The notes under the pieces are model-generated. The model saw only the letters and a program-made list of their open reading frames with translations. It did no database searches and had not been told where the DNA came from. Positions 39,643 to 51,312 of a DNA stretch of 64,000 nucleotides are shown here, piece after piece. Within the stretch, counting starts at the first letter, position 1, and each line of letters begins with the position of its first letter. Position numbers and translations under genes: made by a program. This DNA comes from Chlorella sorokiniana (taxonomy: Eukaryota; Chlorophyta; Trebouxiophyceae; Chlorellales; Chlorellaceae): assembly GCA_025917655.1 (NCBI GenBank), contig CP084608.1, positions 1,736,001 to 1,800,000 of the forward strand. The letters run 5' to 3'.

Positions 39643-41540
39643 TCACCTCTCGTGTACCCTTAAAACCCCAGACAGCTGATCTCCACTTGCATTTATCTGA
39701 GCTGCATGCATGTTGGGCTCAATTTGCCACAGCACTGTCTTCAACCCTGGTGCTTCCACGCTGCCGTACCGCACCGCCATCAGCGCTTCTTCTTGGGTCG
39801 CCCCCCCGCCGTCCCGCACCTTGCTCTCGTAAAACTGGCTGAGCTTGCTGAGGGCGCAGCAGCCGGGGCAGCCTTCACGTGCCAGGTCATGAATCCTGCA
39901 GATGGGGGTGGGTGCACAGAGTGACGCTTGCTCGGGGAGCAATGGCTCAGGTTGTTCGGTGTGCTGCCATTGCCGCCGAAGCATGCCGCCTACAGCTGGC
40001 CCGCCAAGCACACGCAGGCCTTGCTCACACGCTGGACAGTATCAACTCCCGCACGCCATCCGGCCACTGCACCGATATTTCCACGCCGTTGGCGGCGACC
40101 TTGGCACCTGCGGGGGCAGGCGGGAAGGGCCTGAGCAGGCAGGCAGCAAGCAAAGTCCAGCACAGGATGTGCCAAGCTCCCGCCTTTGCTGCTGCCCTGG
40201 GCAAGGCAGCGGCTTGGGCGGCGTCGGCAGGTACAGCAGCGCGGCAGTGGCGCACCGCGTATGGTGGCCTGGCTGAGCCGCTCCGCCAGCGCCGCAAGTT
40301 CGTCCTCAAGCTCCTCCTCCTCCTCCTCCACACCCGGCCCTGCCGCTATTCCCCCTCATCCTCCCCCGGCTGACCCAGCATGCTGCTCTTGCTCCCCCGG
40401 CCACCACGTCCCTGCCACCTGCTGCGGCAGCAGGCTTCCGCTTCTGCCCCCCTTCTTGCCGCGCCTGCTGCTGCTGCTGGGCGTGCGCTTGCACGGCGTC
40501 GCACCCTGCCGCCTCCGCCTCTGTGTCCGGCACGACAACGCTGCCTGCGCCGGCCTGCTCGCCGGCCTGCACGGCCTGCCAGGGAGCGCGCAGCGAGCAG
40601 GCGCAGAGGGGTCTAGTGTTGGCATGCCGGGTGCTGCGGCACAGGACGGGACCTTCACCCAACCCGGGGCATTTGGGGGCAGCAGCGTTGGATGTGGACG
40701 AGGCCGAACAAAGCCTGCACCTTCCGCTCACCTGCGTGTCAGGCAGAGAGTCTGTGCGGACCTCCTCCATCCCCTGCTCATCCTCCCGGCTCGTGAACTG
40801 CACCTCATCCGGCTGCGTGCGCGGCAGCAGCTGCAGCGGCGGCGGCAGGGCGCTTGCCCGGCCGTCGGGCGCCACGCTGCTCTCCTGCTGCAGCTCCTCT
40901 TGGGCGTCGTAAAAGTCGTCCTCGCCTGGCGGAGGGATGCACAACAGAGCTGTGAGGGCAGTTGAGCAGCGCGTGTGCAAGGCGGGCTGGGGCTGGGCAA
41001 GATCGGAGCACAAGGTTGCAGAGCAGTGATGGATGCATGTGAGTGCACACCAGCCAGCGTCGGCCCGTGAGGACGGCAAACAACGCGCGCCCCACCTGCA
41101 GTCGCCTGGTCTGCAGCCTGCGCCGCCCGGCAGGCGCGCGCTCCTCCTCCTCCCAGCCGGTGGCCAGCACAGGCAGGGCCTGCAGCGTGAGAGGGGCGCG
41201 GGGGGTCAAACCTCCTGCAACTGGCTCCCACAGCTGCTGGTAAGCTTCAACCCATCCCCGCTGTCTACCAGCCGGTCTCCACGCAGCTCTCATACTTCAT
41301 GCTGCCCGCACAGCCACATACGTGCTTAGTACAAGCGCCCCCCCCGCACACACACACACACACCTGCAGGAAGGCCAGCTCTGCCTCATCCTCCGCCCTT
41401 GCAGGGCCGTCACCAATCTCTCGAAGCTCTTCCGCCATTTGATGTACATCTTGACCGCAGGCAGCTGCGTCAGCGGCCTCGTGCAGGGCCTCATCCGCGG
41501 CTGCTGAAGCGGCGGCCGCAATGTCGGGCCGGGTCGCCAT
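39643..41540 (-). CDS. Unknown acidic protein, possibly the 3' part of a larger gene
   Basis: I do not recognise this protein. From ATG 41538-41540 it reads MATRPDIAAAASAAADEALH, EAADAAACGQDVHQMAEELR and RAEDEAELAFLQ, then after an intron with a GTGTGTG donor GWEEEERAPAGRRRLQTRRL, GEDDFYDAQEELQQESSVAP, LPRTQPDEVQFTSREDEQGM and EEVRTDSLPDTQ. A Gln/Lys-rich part follows, then LEDELAALAERLSQATIRG, KVAANGVEISVQWPDGVREL and a more ordered C-terminus, DLAREGCPGCCALSKLSQFY, ESKVRDGGGATQEEALMAVR and EAPGLKTVLWQIEP (stop 39643). The last domain, with C-x2-CC, looks conserved in style but I cannot name it. The frame is also open upstream of the chosen ATG to 41888, so it may join the next gene. Confidence 0.45.
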
Positions 41541-41884
41541 GTGAGCAGCAGGGGCGGTATGTGCGCTCTTGGGCCGCTTTGCTGCCCGCTGCGCCCGCTC
41601 AGGCACAGCGTTCCCACAGGACGCCGCCGAGCGTTGCGCGGCAGGCGGCCCTGCCCCCAGCCTGCTGTCGCAGCGTCCGCTTGTAGCCAGGGGGCGGGCG
41701 GGGGGCCCCAGGGCAGCTGCTGCCGGTACAATCTGGGCCGCAGGCCTGCGGCGGTACGCTGCAATGATGGCCTGCCCTGACAGCCTGGTGCTGCCTGCGC
41801 TGGGGGCCCCTGCACCGGCCGGCCCGCCAGCCTGCAGGCCCTGAACGGCTGTGCAGTAGTCAGCTGGCCGCTGCGGCAGCCCAG

Positions 41885-43964
41885 TCACACCCGGGTGCTC
41901 CCCGCCGCCAAAAAGGCCAGCCCTGTGGGTGGCCTGCCAGGCGGCGGCCTGGCACCCAGACCTTCAATCGGCTGCTGCAGCTGTGGTCGCACTGCCATCG
42001 CATGGCCGCCAGCTGCAGCGCGGAAGCCCGGGGGTGGGATGGGCGGCGGGGCTGCACGCTTGTACCCGGGTGGCGGCTGCGGCGCCGGTGCGGCTGCCCT
42101 CCCAGTCTGAGACCGCGGCAGGCCGCTGCTGGCTGGCAGAGCGGCTGCTGCAGCTGCTGCCCGGCGTGCGCCCAGTGCTGCTGCCGCCGCGGGCGCCCTG
42201 AACAAGGCTCCAGCTGGCCGCTGCGGAGGGCTGTGTGCGGGGGCAGCCACCCCTCCAGTAGCAAGCTGCTGCTGCTGCTGCTGCTGCTGCTGAGAGAAGA
42301 AGGCCCGCCCGGCAGCCTGCTCTGCGCGAAAGCCAGATCCATGAGCGGCCGGCTGCGCTGGCTGTGCTGGCTGGCTGCGAACCAAGAGAGGCTGAGAGAT
42401 GTGCGGCGGCCCGAGCGCTTGCGCCACGCCCGCCAGCAGCAGCGAGGGCGGCGGCGGGCCCCCATGCTCTGGTTGCTGTACAGCAGCGGCGGCTCCGCCT
42501 CGGGCTGCGACTCCAGAGGGATGTTGCGTGGCGCCACGGGCATGCCCGGCGGCGGCGCCACGCCGCCGCCCGCACCCAGCCGCGGTAGCCCGCCGCCGCC
42601 CCGCCGCCGTGCACCGCCGGCCGCAGCTCTGCAGGGCTTCGTGCCGGCGGCTCCGCTAAAGTGGCCTGCTCTTGCATCCCGGTGCCGCCAGCGCCGTGGC
42701 CGGTAGGCTGCGGAGCGCGCGAGGCCTCCGGTGCGGCGTCCCCCTCCCGCAGCCTCCGGTGGGCTGGGCTCCAGCAGCGTGCCCGCCGCCCTGCGCTGGT
42801 TGTACTCCGCAATCATGGACTGCCAGGCGGCGGGAAGTGGCGGCGCAGCTCGCCCTGCGTCACCCTGCAGCAGGGTGCAGGGGGCGGGACTGGGCCAGGG
42901 GCCAGCGTGCAGAGCGCCACACGCCCCACCCGGGCCTTTTGCCAGGCGGCAGGCACCGCGTTCTCCCACGCTCCCCCGCCTCGCCTCCCAATGCCGCGCG
43001 GAAGCCAAGGTGCATGGCCCCCTTCCCCCACCCCACAAACCCATTCGCCCCCAACAAACCCGCCGCGACGAACACTCTTCCTGACCGCCGCTGAAAGGCA
43101 CCGCCCTCCCAACCCCACATCATACGTGACCCACCACCAGCCCCAGCCCACCACCGCCGCCGCCGCACCACCCACCAGGCCCCCTCAGCCTCCGGGTGGT
43201 TGTCGAACACCAGGTAGTAGGAGGTGACGGCGTGGCGCCCGCGCTTGCGCCGCTCCCGCAGCACCACCCGCGCCCGCGCCGGCTGCAGCAGCATCTCCTC
43301 GGCTTGCTGCGCGGCGCGGGGGAGGGGGGGGGCACGGCAGCGGCAGCATGCTCACTTTGCAGCATGCGGTACGGCGTGACTGGGTGCGTGCAAGGGAGGT
43401 GGCAGGACTGCCAAGCGCAGCCTGTGGCGGCAGGCGGGGCACCCATCTGCCCTGCCCTGCCCCCCCCTTCCCACCGTGTCGGGCACTTGTGACATGGAGG
43501 CGCCGCCTGACAGGATGTCGCACAGCCGCTCCTCCACCGCACCAAACTTGACCCGGTCGCCCCGCAGGTTGGCGGCATCCGCCGACACCGCAATCTTCAC
43601 CGCCTGCCGCGTCCTGCAGGCAGCCGGGGGCGGGGACAGCCGGGAGCCCCGCTCAACCAGCAGCGCAGTCACTTTGTGAGAATCGCGTCTGCAGCGGAGC
43701 AGCGCTGAGGTGCGCAGCGGGGGCGACGGCTTTCGTGCCTGAAGATGGGCGCATCCACGGTGCCTGAGATGCCCAGCGTCTCTCCGCGATCGCCTGCCAG
43801 CCCTCCCAGTCCAAACCTGGAAACTCGACGTCATCAGGAATGGAGCGCGCCTGGGCCTGGAACGCCTCCTGGTGCAGGCGCAGCAGAAGGGACTGGGCTG
43901 AGCAGCGGCACTGGGGCGTGGGGCGCCCCCGCGACAGTGGGCCCCGTGCGCCAGCCACACACAT
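41885..43964 (-). CDS. Unknown Gln/Pro/Ala-rich protein
   Basis: I do not recognise this protein. Exons upstream to downstream give LLLRLHQEAFQAQARSIPDD, VEFPGLDWEGWQAIAERR, AVKIAVSADAANLRGDRVKF, GAVEERLCDILSGGASMSQV, QAEEMLLQPARARVVLRERR, KRGRHAVTSYYLVFDNHPEA and SMIAEYNQRRAAGTLLEPSP. Then comes a long low-complexity region with a polyglutamine run (about nine Gln near 42270-42297) and repeated P-P-G motifs, to AFLAAGSTRV (stop 41885). One extra base in the short C run near 41903-41908 would let the frame continue (HPGVTGLPQRPADYC) into the gene at 39643-41540, so the two may be one. The 5' end and start codon are not resolved. Confidence 0.45.
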
Positions 43965-43977
43965 TCTGCATGATCGT

Positions 43978-45813
43978 CAAACTACTGGGTGGGCAACAGA
44001 ACAGCTTACCAGGCACGCACTGAACAGAACTGCCGCCATGGAGGCTGGCGAGCGGTGTGAGGCGTGCGGGCAAAACGCTGTTGTGATGTTCCGCGATCAC
44101 GGCTCAAAGCGCGGCGAAAGACGGCTATACTTCACTCCATTGCTTGCTGCCCAAAACGGGCCCCGACAGCTGAACCCCGACAAGCCGCTGTAGTAATGTA
44201 GTGATCGTACAATATCGTTGCGTGAATTTCCGACGTGACGGGCGCTGGCCAGGCTCTTTTCGGGGAGCGCACAGGGCGCCGGCGCTGTCAGCGCGCTGTG
44301 CCGCTCCAGGCCTAGGCCTGCAGGCCTGCAACAACCCTGTTCCTTTTCGGTGGCTGTGTGGATGCTGCAGGCCTTCAGCAGCAGCTACCAACCGTGGTTT
44401 CTCAAATCCATCACGGGACATTACATATTCGTCTATTCGTGGGACGACAGAGCGTTGGGGCGGAAGGAGTCGTTTGTTGAGGGTCAGTACTCCGGAACGA
44501 AGACATTCTAAACCTGGAACGTTGGGGCAGTGTGGATGGGAGGGCACTGTGGGAGGGCACTGCTGCTCAACCAGCGTGTGAAAAGGAAGGAGCAAGGCGG
44601 TGAGGTGCCGCCAGAGCGAACAAGGGCCTGGACAAATCACATCAGGGGCTGAGCCCCGTGGCGCATCGAACTTTTGGTAGGGAACATGGGTTTGGTGGGA
44701 GTTGCGCGCGAGCGGGTTGGTTTTTCTTCTCGGTTGGAAGAGGGCGGACAGGGGTTGAAAAGCAAGCGAGGGGTACACAAGGTTGGGCAAGCAAGGCCGT
44801 GGCCAGCTGCGGGCGTCAAGCGTGGCAAACGTGCGCTTGCGGCGATGCAAGGGAAGGCGGTTATGTGGTGGTTCGTGGACGGGCAGCAAACTAGCGATAC
44901 ATCGAGTCAATGGAGGACAGGGGCAGACGTTGCACGCTAATGTACAGCTGGCGGGGCAAAGAACCAGCGCAGAGTAAGCATGCTGGCTGCGGACAAGACG
45001 GAAGACTCGCCGCAAACGCTCTAGGAGGGTGCATGGCAGGGCGGCGCCTGCCAGCCAAGCAATTCGGCAAAACGCATGGGTTGTAGCATTAGCAAGCTGC
45101 AGGCGGCGTCCGTGCAGCAGGCGGGGCGGGCCCGACGGTACAACATCAAAAGGGAGGGAGCGGAACGAGGAGGAAGTGGAGGGAAGGAGGGGTTCGGCGG
45201 CGGTTGGCGCGGCGCCGCCGAAGGGCGCGGGCCAAGCAATCGGCAGCCCGGGGGTGGCGGCGCGTGGACTGGAGGGATTGGGGTACCAGATGAGATGGGC
45301 AGTGTCCTCAACAGCATCAAATGCTTTTGCGGGGGAGAACGGAGCGCGGCCAACTGCACGCCCCGCTCGCCCCGCCCATGAATACTTGAATGCTGGGGTG
45401 TGCGGCGCAGCCAAAAACAAAACGAGAGGCGACAGGAGAAGACCAGGATACAGAGACTGGCGGGCGTCCGTGAGGAAACGCGGGAGCCCGCCTCGCTAGG
45501 GGATTTGCACGCAAGGGGCGGCAGGAAGGGCCCGTGCACTTATTAGGCAGCCGGGCTGCGGCCGCGTGGTCGACGGCACAGCCGACCCCTCACTGCATGT
45601 GGGCCCGCAGGGGCAGCCCTTGCGCCGCTTGGCGGGGTGGCCGTGGAAGTCGGCTCTGCGGGTGGCGGGTGGGTGGGGGCCAGGCGGCAGGTAGGTCAGC
45701 ACAAAGCAGCTGCGGGTAGGTGAGGAAGCCGTTGTTGCGCAGCCCGCTCAGCCCCATCCCTGTGCAGTCCTTGAGCTCCAGCAGCAGCAAGCATGGCGGG
45801 CGGCCCAGCACAC
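43978..45813. other. Gene-poor stretch of about 1.8 kb
   Basis: I find no conserved protein. The minus strand has an uninterrupted 431-codon frame (44125-45420) with ordinary-looking but unrecognised composition, and the plus strand has G-rich frames at 45029-45499. The right part may be the 3' untranslated region of the PLATZ gene. The left part is the 5' flank of the Gln/Pro-rich gene. Confidence 0.45.
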
Positions 45814-46859
45814 TCACTGGCAGTCGCTGTCGCTGGTGGCGGCCGCGGCGTCCAGCGGCCGCAGCGAGTCCAGGTGGGAGGGCGTCTCGGGGCCGCTGCT
45901 GCGCGCGCTGCTGCCGCTGCTGTCGGTCGCGTCGGCTGGCGCCAGCTTGCGCAGGCTCACGTGCTTCACGCCCGCCAGGTTGTCCAGCTTGCACTGCAGC
46001 GAGCAGTACTGGCTGACGTCCTGCAGGTGGCGGCTGCACACGGTGCAGAGGGACGCGCCCACTGCGCCCTTGGGAGGCCGCGGCTGCGGGCGGCGCCTCA
46101 GGAAGATGACCTTGGAGCTGTTGATTGTGTAGCCTGCAGGCGGGGGGGGCCAGCAGGCTGGACTGCGTCAGAAGTGCCGCAACTGATCTTGACTTACGAG
46201 GTGAGCCTGGTGGTCCACATTCTGTCTGTCTGGCAAAGCAGCGGCGGCGGCTGCCCCCGTCCGGCGCGGCAGCCACCCAGCCGGTGACGCTGCCACCCGC
46301 CAGTCGCAAGCGCCAACCCTCCTGCTGCTCCACAGGCTCACCCTGGATCCCAGCGATGTCGGCGTAGCGAGAGATGTCGGCCATCTTCACCACATCATGG
46401 TAGCTGGATCGCCGCACCTGCAGGTACGGGCGCCGGTCAGCGTCGTGCGCGGGCGCGGGCGCCGGCGTGGCTGGCAGCAGGCGCTGGTCGGCGCAATGTG
46501 CAGGCCGTGGCCCGATTTTCGCCTCCTGGGCATGCTTGCGAGTGGTGCGGGGGCGGCCGCGAGGCCATCGGGTGGCCCCAACTCCTTCCCGCCCAGCCCC
46601 GGCCCGCTGATGATCCAAAACGGCTCACAGCTCCCCGGGCGCCCGCATTGCCCGCACCCTGCAGCATTTCACCCATGCTTGCCTGTAGGTATGGCGTGAG
46701 GGGCTGGGAAGCCACGCAGAGGGCGCAGCAGGCCTGGTGACGGCTCAGGTCCCAGAAATTGAGCTGCGCCTCTCGTGCTGCGCTGTTGGCGTGGGCTGGG
46801 CACGTCTGAAAGAAGTTCTCAGTGCCCACAAAGTCCTGGAAGTCGTGTAGCGAGGTCAT
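45814..46859 (-). CDS. PLATZ-domain zinc-binding transcription factor
   Basis: PLATZ proteins are plant-lineage zinc-dependent DNA-binding proteins with affinity for A/T-rich DNA. The proposed start is ATG 46857-46859 (MTSLHDFQDFVGTENFFQTC). Conserved parts follow in order: PAHANSAAREAQLNFWDLSR and HQACCALCVASQ, then QVRRSSYHDVVKMADISRYA and DIAGIQ, then YTINSSKVIFLRRRPQPRP-type sequence, and CTVCSRHLQDVSQYCSLQCK, which ends in LDNLAG. Plant PLATZ has QIRRSSYHNVVRV, YIINSAKIVFLNERPQPRP and CEICCRSLLDSFRFCSLGCK. The tail is Ser/Asp-rich to SDSDCQ. The stop near 45814 overlaps a possible GTGAGT donor, so a further 3' exon (LKDCTGMGLSGLRNN, about 45780) cannot be excluded. Confidence 0.85.
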
Positions 46860-47630
46860 GGCGTTGGTGGTGTGGAACTCGACGTGAACTGCACTGATTA
46901 ACTGGAAGCAGTCTACAGGAGCGTTCAGCCCGCCTGGGGGAGGAAACAAGGCTGGAACGGGTGGCGGCGTGATCCAAAAAGGGGGATTTCACGCGCCTAG
47001 CAGGCATGGGAAATCTGCGCCGCATCATCGAATTTCCGGGTTCCATGCCCTCCGCCGCGTTCAGTGTGAAGAATTGAGCACTCCGAGGGCCTAGGAGCGC
47101 TGGGTGAGACCCGCCAACCATCAATACCCTCGCACCCCAGCCCACCGCCGCCGGCCCTGCACACGGCCGCTTCACCTTCAGCGGCGATATTTATGGCTCC
47201 TGGCATAAATATCTTCCACCCAACATCTGGAAACCTTGGTCATTCCACAAGGAATTCTTGCTGCGCAAAGTTGGCCACAGGCTGTTTCTCAGCAGCCAAG
47301 TTGCCGGAGTGCCAGCAGCGCTGACGCAGGGGTGAACGACTCAGCTTGAGATCCCTTTCACCACCGGCGCAAGGTCTGCACTGGCCATTCTGCACCAGTT
47401 CCTTCCTTCTTCAAGTTGTTGTTAAAAGCTGATTGCAAATTGGCACGAAGTTACTGGCAGAGAGGTTTGCTTGCAATGAAATCGGGAAGGGTGGAGGCCA
47501 TTCTTGTCAGTTTGACAGCACTGGGGGCATTTGCAAGGCATACAGATGCATAGGTGCACAGCAGCCAAGAGGTAGAGTGCGCTCCACACGTAGCACATAG
47601 CGGCCCAGCACCGTTGCCAGGGCAAAGCCT
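46860..47630. other. Intergenic region between PLATZ and IBR5-like genes
   Basis: About 770 bases hold the 5' flank of PLATZ and the 3' flank of the phosphatase gene. I see no conserved reading frame. The sequence is moderately AT-richer than the exons around it. Confidence 0.5.
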
Positions 47631-49131
47631 CTACTCCATCATATGTGCATCTGAGCTGTGGTGGTGGTGCTGCTGCTGCTGCTGGGGCTGCGTTGGGCTG
47701 GCGCCAAACACGAAAGCACCCTGGGTGGGAGACGTTGCGAAATTGAGGGATGGCTGCTGCCCTGGCTGCAGCGCCGGCACGCCTGCCGCTGCCGCTGCCG
47801 CTGCCGCGCCGCCAAACGCGGGCAGGCCAAACGCGGGCCAGCCAAAGGGCCCCGCTCCACCCATCGCTTGCCCCGCCCCGCCCGTCGGCTGCTGCCCAAC
47901 GGGCACTTGGAAGCCGCTGGCGTTGGGCCCCAGCACCGCTGCCTCTGCCGCTTGCAACCCGCGCGGCGTCGTCCCTGGTGATGGCGATTTGGGGCCGCCG
48001 GTCCTTGACCCAGTGGTACGCCTCGCTGCAGGTGTGGGCGTGTGTGGGCATGTTGTTACGACGGTCACACTCGGCTGTTGAGGGTACATCGCCAGATGCA
48101 TGCCATGCATCAGTTCCCCCCGCAAGCCAGCAGACCGCCCACCTATGCCTCTCGACAGGCGCCCACCCACACCATCCAGCCTCACCCGCAACCCCGCTTC
48201 AGCCCCCCCCACACACACACACACATTCAAACTGCTCGACCAGCAGCGCCGCCGCCCACCTCAAGCGCCAGCTGTTGCAGCGCATCAGGTAGTGCATGGC
48301 CACCACCGCCGAGCGCGACAGCCCGCTCATGCAGTGCACCAGCACCCGGCCCCGCTCGCGCCGCACCTCCTCTGCACACGGCGCGCGGCACGGCAACCGG
48401 CCGGTCGGCAGGTGAGTTGCAGGCACACGCATGGCCGCAACCAACAAGCGGGAACCCCGCTTGGTGAGCATGAGCGCGCACGCAAGCGCGTGATGCTGTT
48501 GCGCAACACGAGGCGGACCAGGCTGGAGCAGCTGCAACGGGCGCGCGGCAGCTGACCCTCACCCAGGAAGGAGTAGCACTCGTCCAGCGGCGGCGGGATC
48601 TCGGCCACGGTGTGGTACTTGAAGGAGTTGCGGTACAAGGGCTGGCAGCTGGGCACCGTCTGCAGCGGGCCGGGGCGTGAGCGTAAGCCGCGGTGAGCGT
48701 GCCATGACGCCCTTGCGGCTGGACCTCATCGCCAGTTGCAGCGCGCGCCCGGCCCCCTGCGGCACCCACGCTAAGGATGTAGTTGATCCCCAGGGTCTTG
48801 AGGATTTCCTGGCGCGAGGCGTGGTCGTAGCTGCCCAGATAGAGGAAGCCGGGCACAATCTCCGAGGGGAAGGCGCTGGGCGGCTTCAGGGCGGGGGCGG
48901 TGCCGGCCACGCCCGCGGGCACCTCCAGCTTGTGGCCGCAGATGGAGCAGGGCTCGCCGCCGAGGTACTGCGTGGCGACAGCGGGGCAGGTGTCCTCGGC
49001 GAGCAGTGGCGGGGTGATCAGCAGGGAGGCAGGCTGTACGAGGCTGCGTGCGATCGGCAGGCACACAGGCTCACATCGTGGTAATGCCCGCACACTTCGC
49101 AGGGCTCCTCCCTCTCCCTCTTCTGCTTCAT
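47631..49131 (-). CDS. IBR5-like dual-specificity phosphatase with long C-terminal extension
   Basis: IBR5 is a plant MAPK phosphatase (Arabidopsis MPK12) that modulates auxin and ABA responses. The start ATG 49129-49131 gives MKQKREREEPCEVCGHYHD, matching Arabidopsis MRKRERENPCSICGHYH. A second Cys pair is in GGEPCSICGHKLEVPAG. The phosphatase domain reads PSAFPSEIVPGFLYLGSYDH, ASRQEILKTLGINYILS, TVPSCQPLYRNSFKYHTV and EEVRRERGRVLVHCMSGLSR, with the complete HC-x5-R active site, then SAVVAMHYLMRCNSW and EAYHWVKDRRPQIAITRDDA. The Arabidopsis protein ends shortly after, but here about 100 low-complexity residues follow (AVLGPNASGFQVPVGQQPTG, Ala-rich, then poly-Gln and poly-His) to SSDAHMME (stop 47631). 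The intron after NSWRL starts with GT/G-rich sequence (48205-48228). Confidence 0.9.
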
Positions 49132-49522
49132 CTTGGTGTCAACCAAGCCCAGGGCAGGGCAAGCGTCTTTAGCACTATCCCGCGCTGCAACACAGCAGCG
49201 CAGCGCCGGCCGCCGCCGCTAGCGCGGACAGCTCACAAGAGCTGGTGCTTGGAACCGATCGCAGGACTGCTGACGCAGAGTCAGACCGTTGGTTGCCGCT
49301 TCTAACCCCAGTCAAGCTTTGTAGCAGTGCAAGCGCCGATCAGTGTTCGTCAGCACTCGGTTGGGCGGCGGCAATAGCTGCAACTGGATCTTCGGCACCA
49401 ATTGTGAAGCATGCAACTCCAGGCAAATCAAACACATGTGACACTGGGTACAGCCGAAGTTTGCTGTACACGCCAGTCTTTGGCTGTTGTGAGCGCGCTG
49501 TATCACGAATTGACCTTTCAGT
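49132..49522. promoter_or_regulatory. Divergent promoter region, IBR5-like and SMG9
   Basis: The 391 bases between the IBR5-like start (minus) and the SMG9 start (plus) contain no conserved frame and are less GC-rich than the exons. Both promoters must lie here. Confidence 0.5.
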
Positions 49523-51184
49523 ATGAGCACGAAATCCCCGACGCCACAGAAAACCGTGCTGCGAAAGGCAGCGGCTGCACCTGCTGCGCCGGCGGCGGCA
49601 GAAGGCAGGAGCAAGGCCACTGCTGGGGCGGAGGACTCCCAGAACGAAGGATCCGAACTACTTCAGGTGCATACGTATTGACTTTTGCGGGCTGGACTGC
49701 TGCACCAGGCACTGCTCCCGCCGGGCGCTGCCCACGTCACACGTGACGTCTGCCCGCTGTTGCTCCTGGCAGGGCCCACGTTGCCTGCTGGATGGAAACA
49801 CATGGCAGATGCTGCCGCAAGAGGCGGCACAGATATTGACCAGCAACCAGGACTTTTCTGTAGTGGGTGTGCTGGGCGGGCAGGGACTGGGCAAGTCGGC
49901 CTTCCTCAACAGGCTGACAGGTGCGGGGGTTGAAGCGAGCAAAGGTTCCGCGCCCTTTCGAGATTGATGCCTGCTCAGCCGTTCAGTCTTCCCGGCCATG
50001 GATTTCATACCCTGGGGACATCTTGCTGCTGTGCAGGCTGCTGTGGCGCCTTCACAGCTTCCGCACCAGCCCCTCCCGGCTTCCCTGTCGGTGCTGCCGG
50101 CGACGCGTGGCAGCACTGCACCTCGGGCATCATGCTGAGCGCCAGCCCTGACAGGCTGCTGGCCCTGGACACCCAGCCGCTGTTCTCAGCGTCGGTGCTG
50201 GCTGACATGGCGTCGTGCTGGAAAGCGCCGCCCGCGGCGCTCGCGGCGCCTGCGGTGGCCGCCGCGGGCGAGGGCAAGGCGGCGGCGGTTCCCTACGAGG
50301 GTGTGCAGGCGCTGGCGCAGCTGCAGCTGGCGGTGCTGCTGCTGAGCGCCTGTCACCGTGTGCTGGTGTTCTGCGATGGCTGGGCCGACAGGCGCACCTG
50401 GGAGTTCCTGCAGACCGCCGAAATGCTGGCGCGCGGCGTGCCAGACCCCAGCCTGCCCCCCGCGAGCAGCAGCCGCAGCAGGCCCCCGCGACGCCCGCAG
50501 CAGGCGCCAGCGGCGGGGCCGCGGCAGCAGGAGCGGGCGTGGGCGCGGGAGGTGCCGCGCAGGCGGCGGCGGCGCGGCAGGTGCCGCCCCCAGGAGCACT
50601 TGGCTGAGGTGGTGCTGGTGCACGTGCTCAGCGAGGCTGCGCAGCCCACGCCGGCCCAGCTGCAGCAGCTGGAGCGCAGGCTGGATGCCTTCTTTACGGG
50701 CTCGCGCCTGCGGCGGCCAGGTGCGCGGGTGGGGCGGCCCTAGAGAGGCGTTCGAGGCCATGGGCCCATCCATGTGCTGGCTGACCGTTTCCAAGCTTTG
50801 CGCTCATTGCCTCATGGTGTTGTGATGTCTGCAGGTGCCTTGCGCATGCTGCAACATCGGGCCCGCGGCAGCGGCGGCGGCAGCGGCAGCGGCGGCGGCG
50901 GCGGTGATGCCAGCGGGGCTGAAGAGTTGATGGGCTACTGGGTGCTGCCTGCCCCGGCTGCCGGGTGCGGCGCCGACGCCCGGCTGGGACGAGCTGGTCG
51001 CGGCGCTGCTGGCGCGGCCGTGCCCGCCCTTTGCGCGGAGGGGCTGCACGGAGCGGCAGTGGCTGCGGGCGTGGAGGCAGAGTGCTGGCGGGCGGTGCGC
51101 AGGAGCGTGGACATCGCCACGTTCTACTCCCGCCTCGCCCGCACGCAGCTCAAGGGCGGCGGCGGCTGGGGCCTGGCGCGGTAG
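49523..51184 (+). CDS. SMG9: SMG9-like nonsense-mediated decay factor
   Basis: SMG9 is a GTPase-like partner of SMG8 that controls the SMG1 kinase in nonsense-mediated mRNA decay. Exon 1 (49523-49666) gives MSTKSPTPQKTVLRKAAAAP to SELLQ. Exon 2 (49773-49920) gives LLDGNTWQMLPQEAAQIL and the nucleotide-binding loop VVGVLGGQGLGKSAFLNRLT. Next come TSGIMLSASPDRLLALDTQP, LFSASVLADMA, YEGVQALAQLQLAVLLLSAC, HRVLVFCDGWADRRTWEFLQ and TAEMLARGVPDP, where human SMG9 has NQTSGIDFFITQERIVFLDTQPILS-type sequence and FLQTAEMVKP. Later parts are EHLAEVVLVHVLSEAAQPTP, GALRMLQHRARG, a Gly/Ser insert, TPGWDELVAALLARPCPPFA-type sequence and VRRSVDIATFYSRLARTQLK (stop 51184). Frame breaks occur between about 50985 and 51100. 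Confidence 0.85.
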
Positions 51185-51312
51185 CAGCTGGCCCTGCATG
51201 TAACGCGGGGGATGGCGTGCGCCCGCCACCTGTGAGCCACCTAGTGGCAGGCCGTGCCACAAGACTGCCGGGCTCCCTCCTGGCAACGGGCTGCCAATGC
51301 TGGTGCTGGGGT

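Noticed and set aside
44041-44193. A short plus-strand frame with C-x2-C (MEAGERCEACGQNAVVMFRD)
   Set aside because: It is only about 50 codons, lacks introns or homology, and has a single Cys pair. It cannot be distinguished from chance.
45076-45381. A plus-strand frame starting MGCSISK, resembling an N-myristoylation signal
   Set aside because: The rest is Gly/Arg-rich with no domain, and it lies opposite the likely 3' untranslated region of PLATZ. A seven-residue match is not enough.
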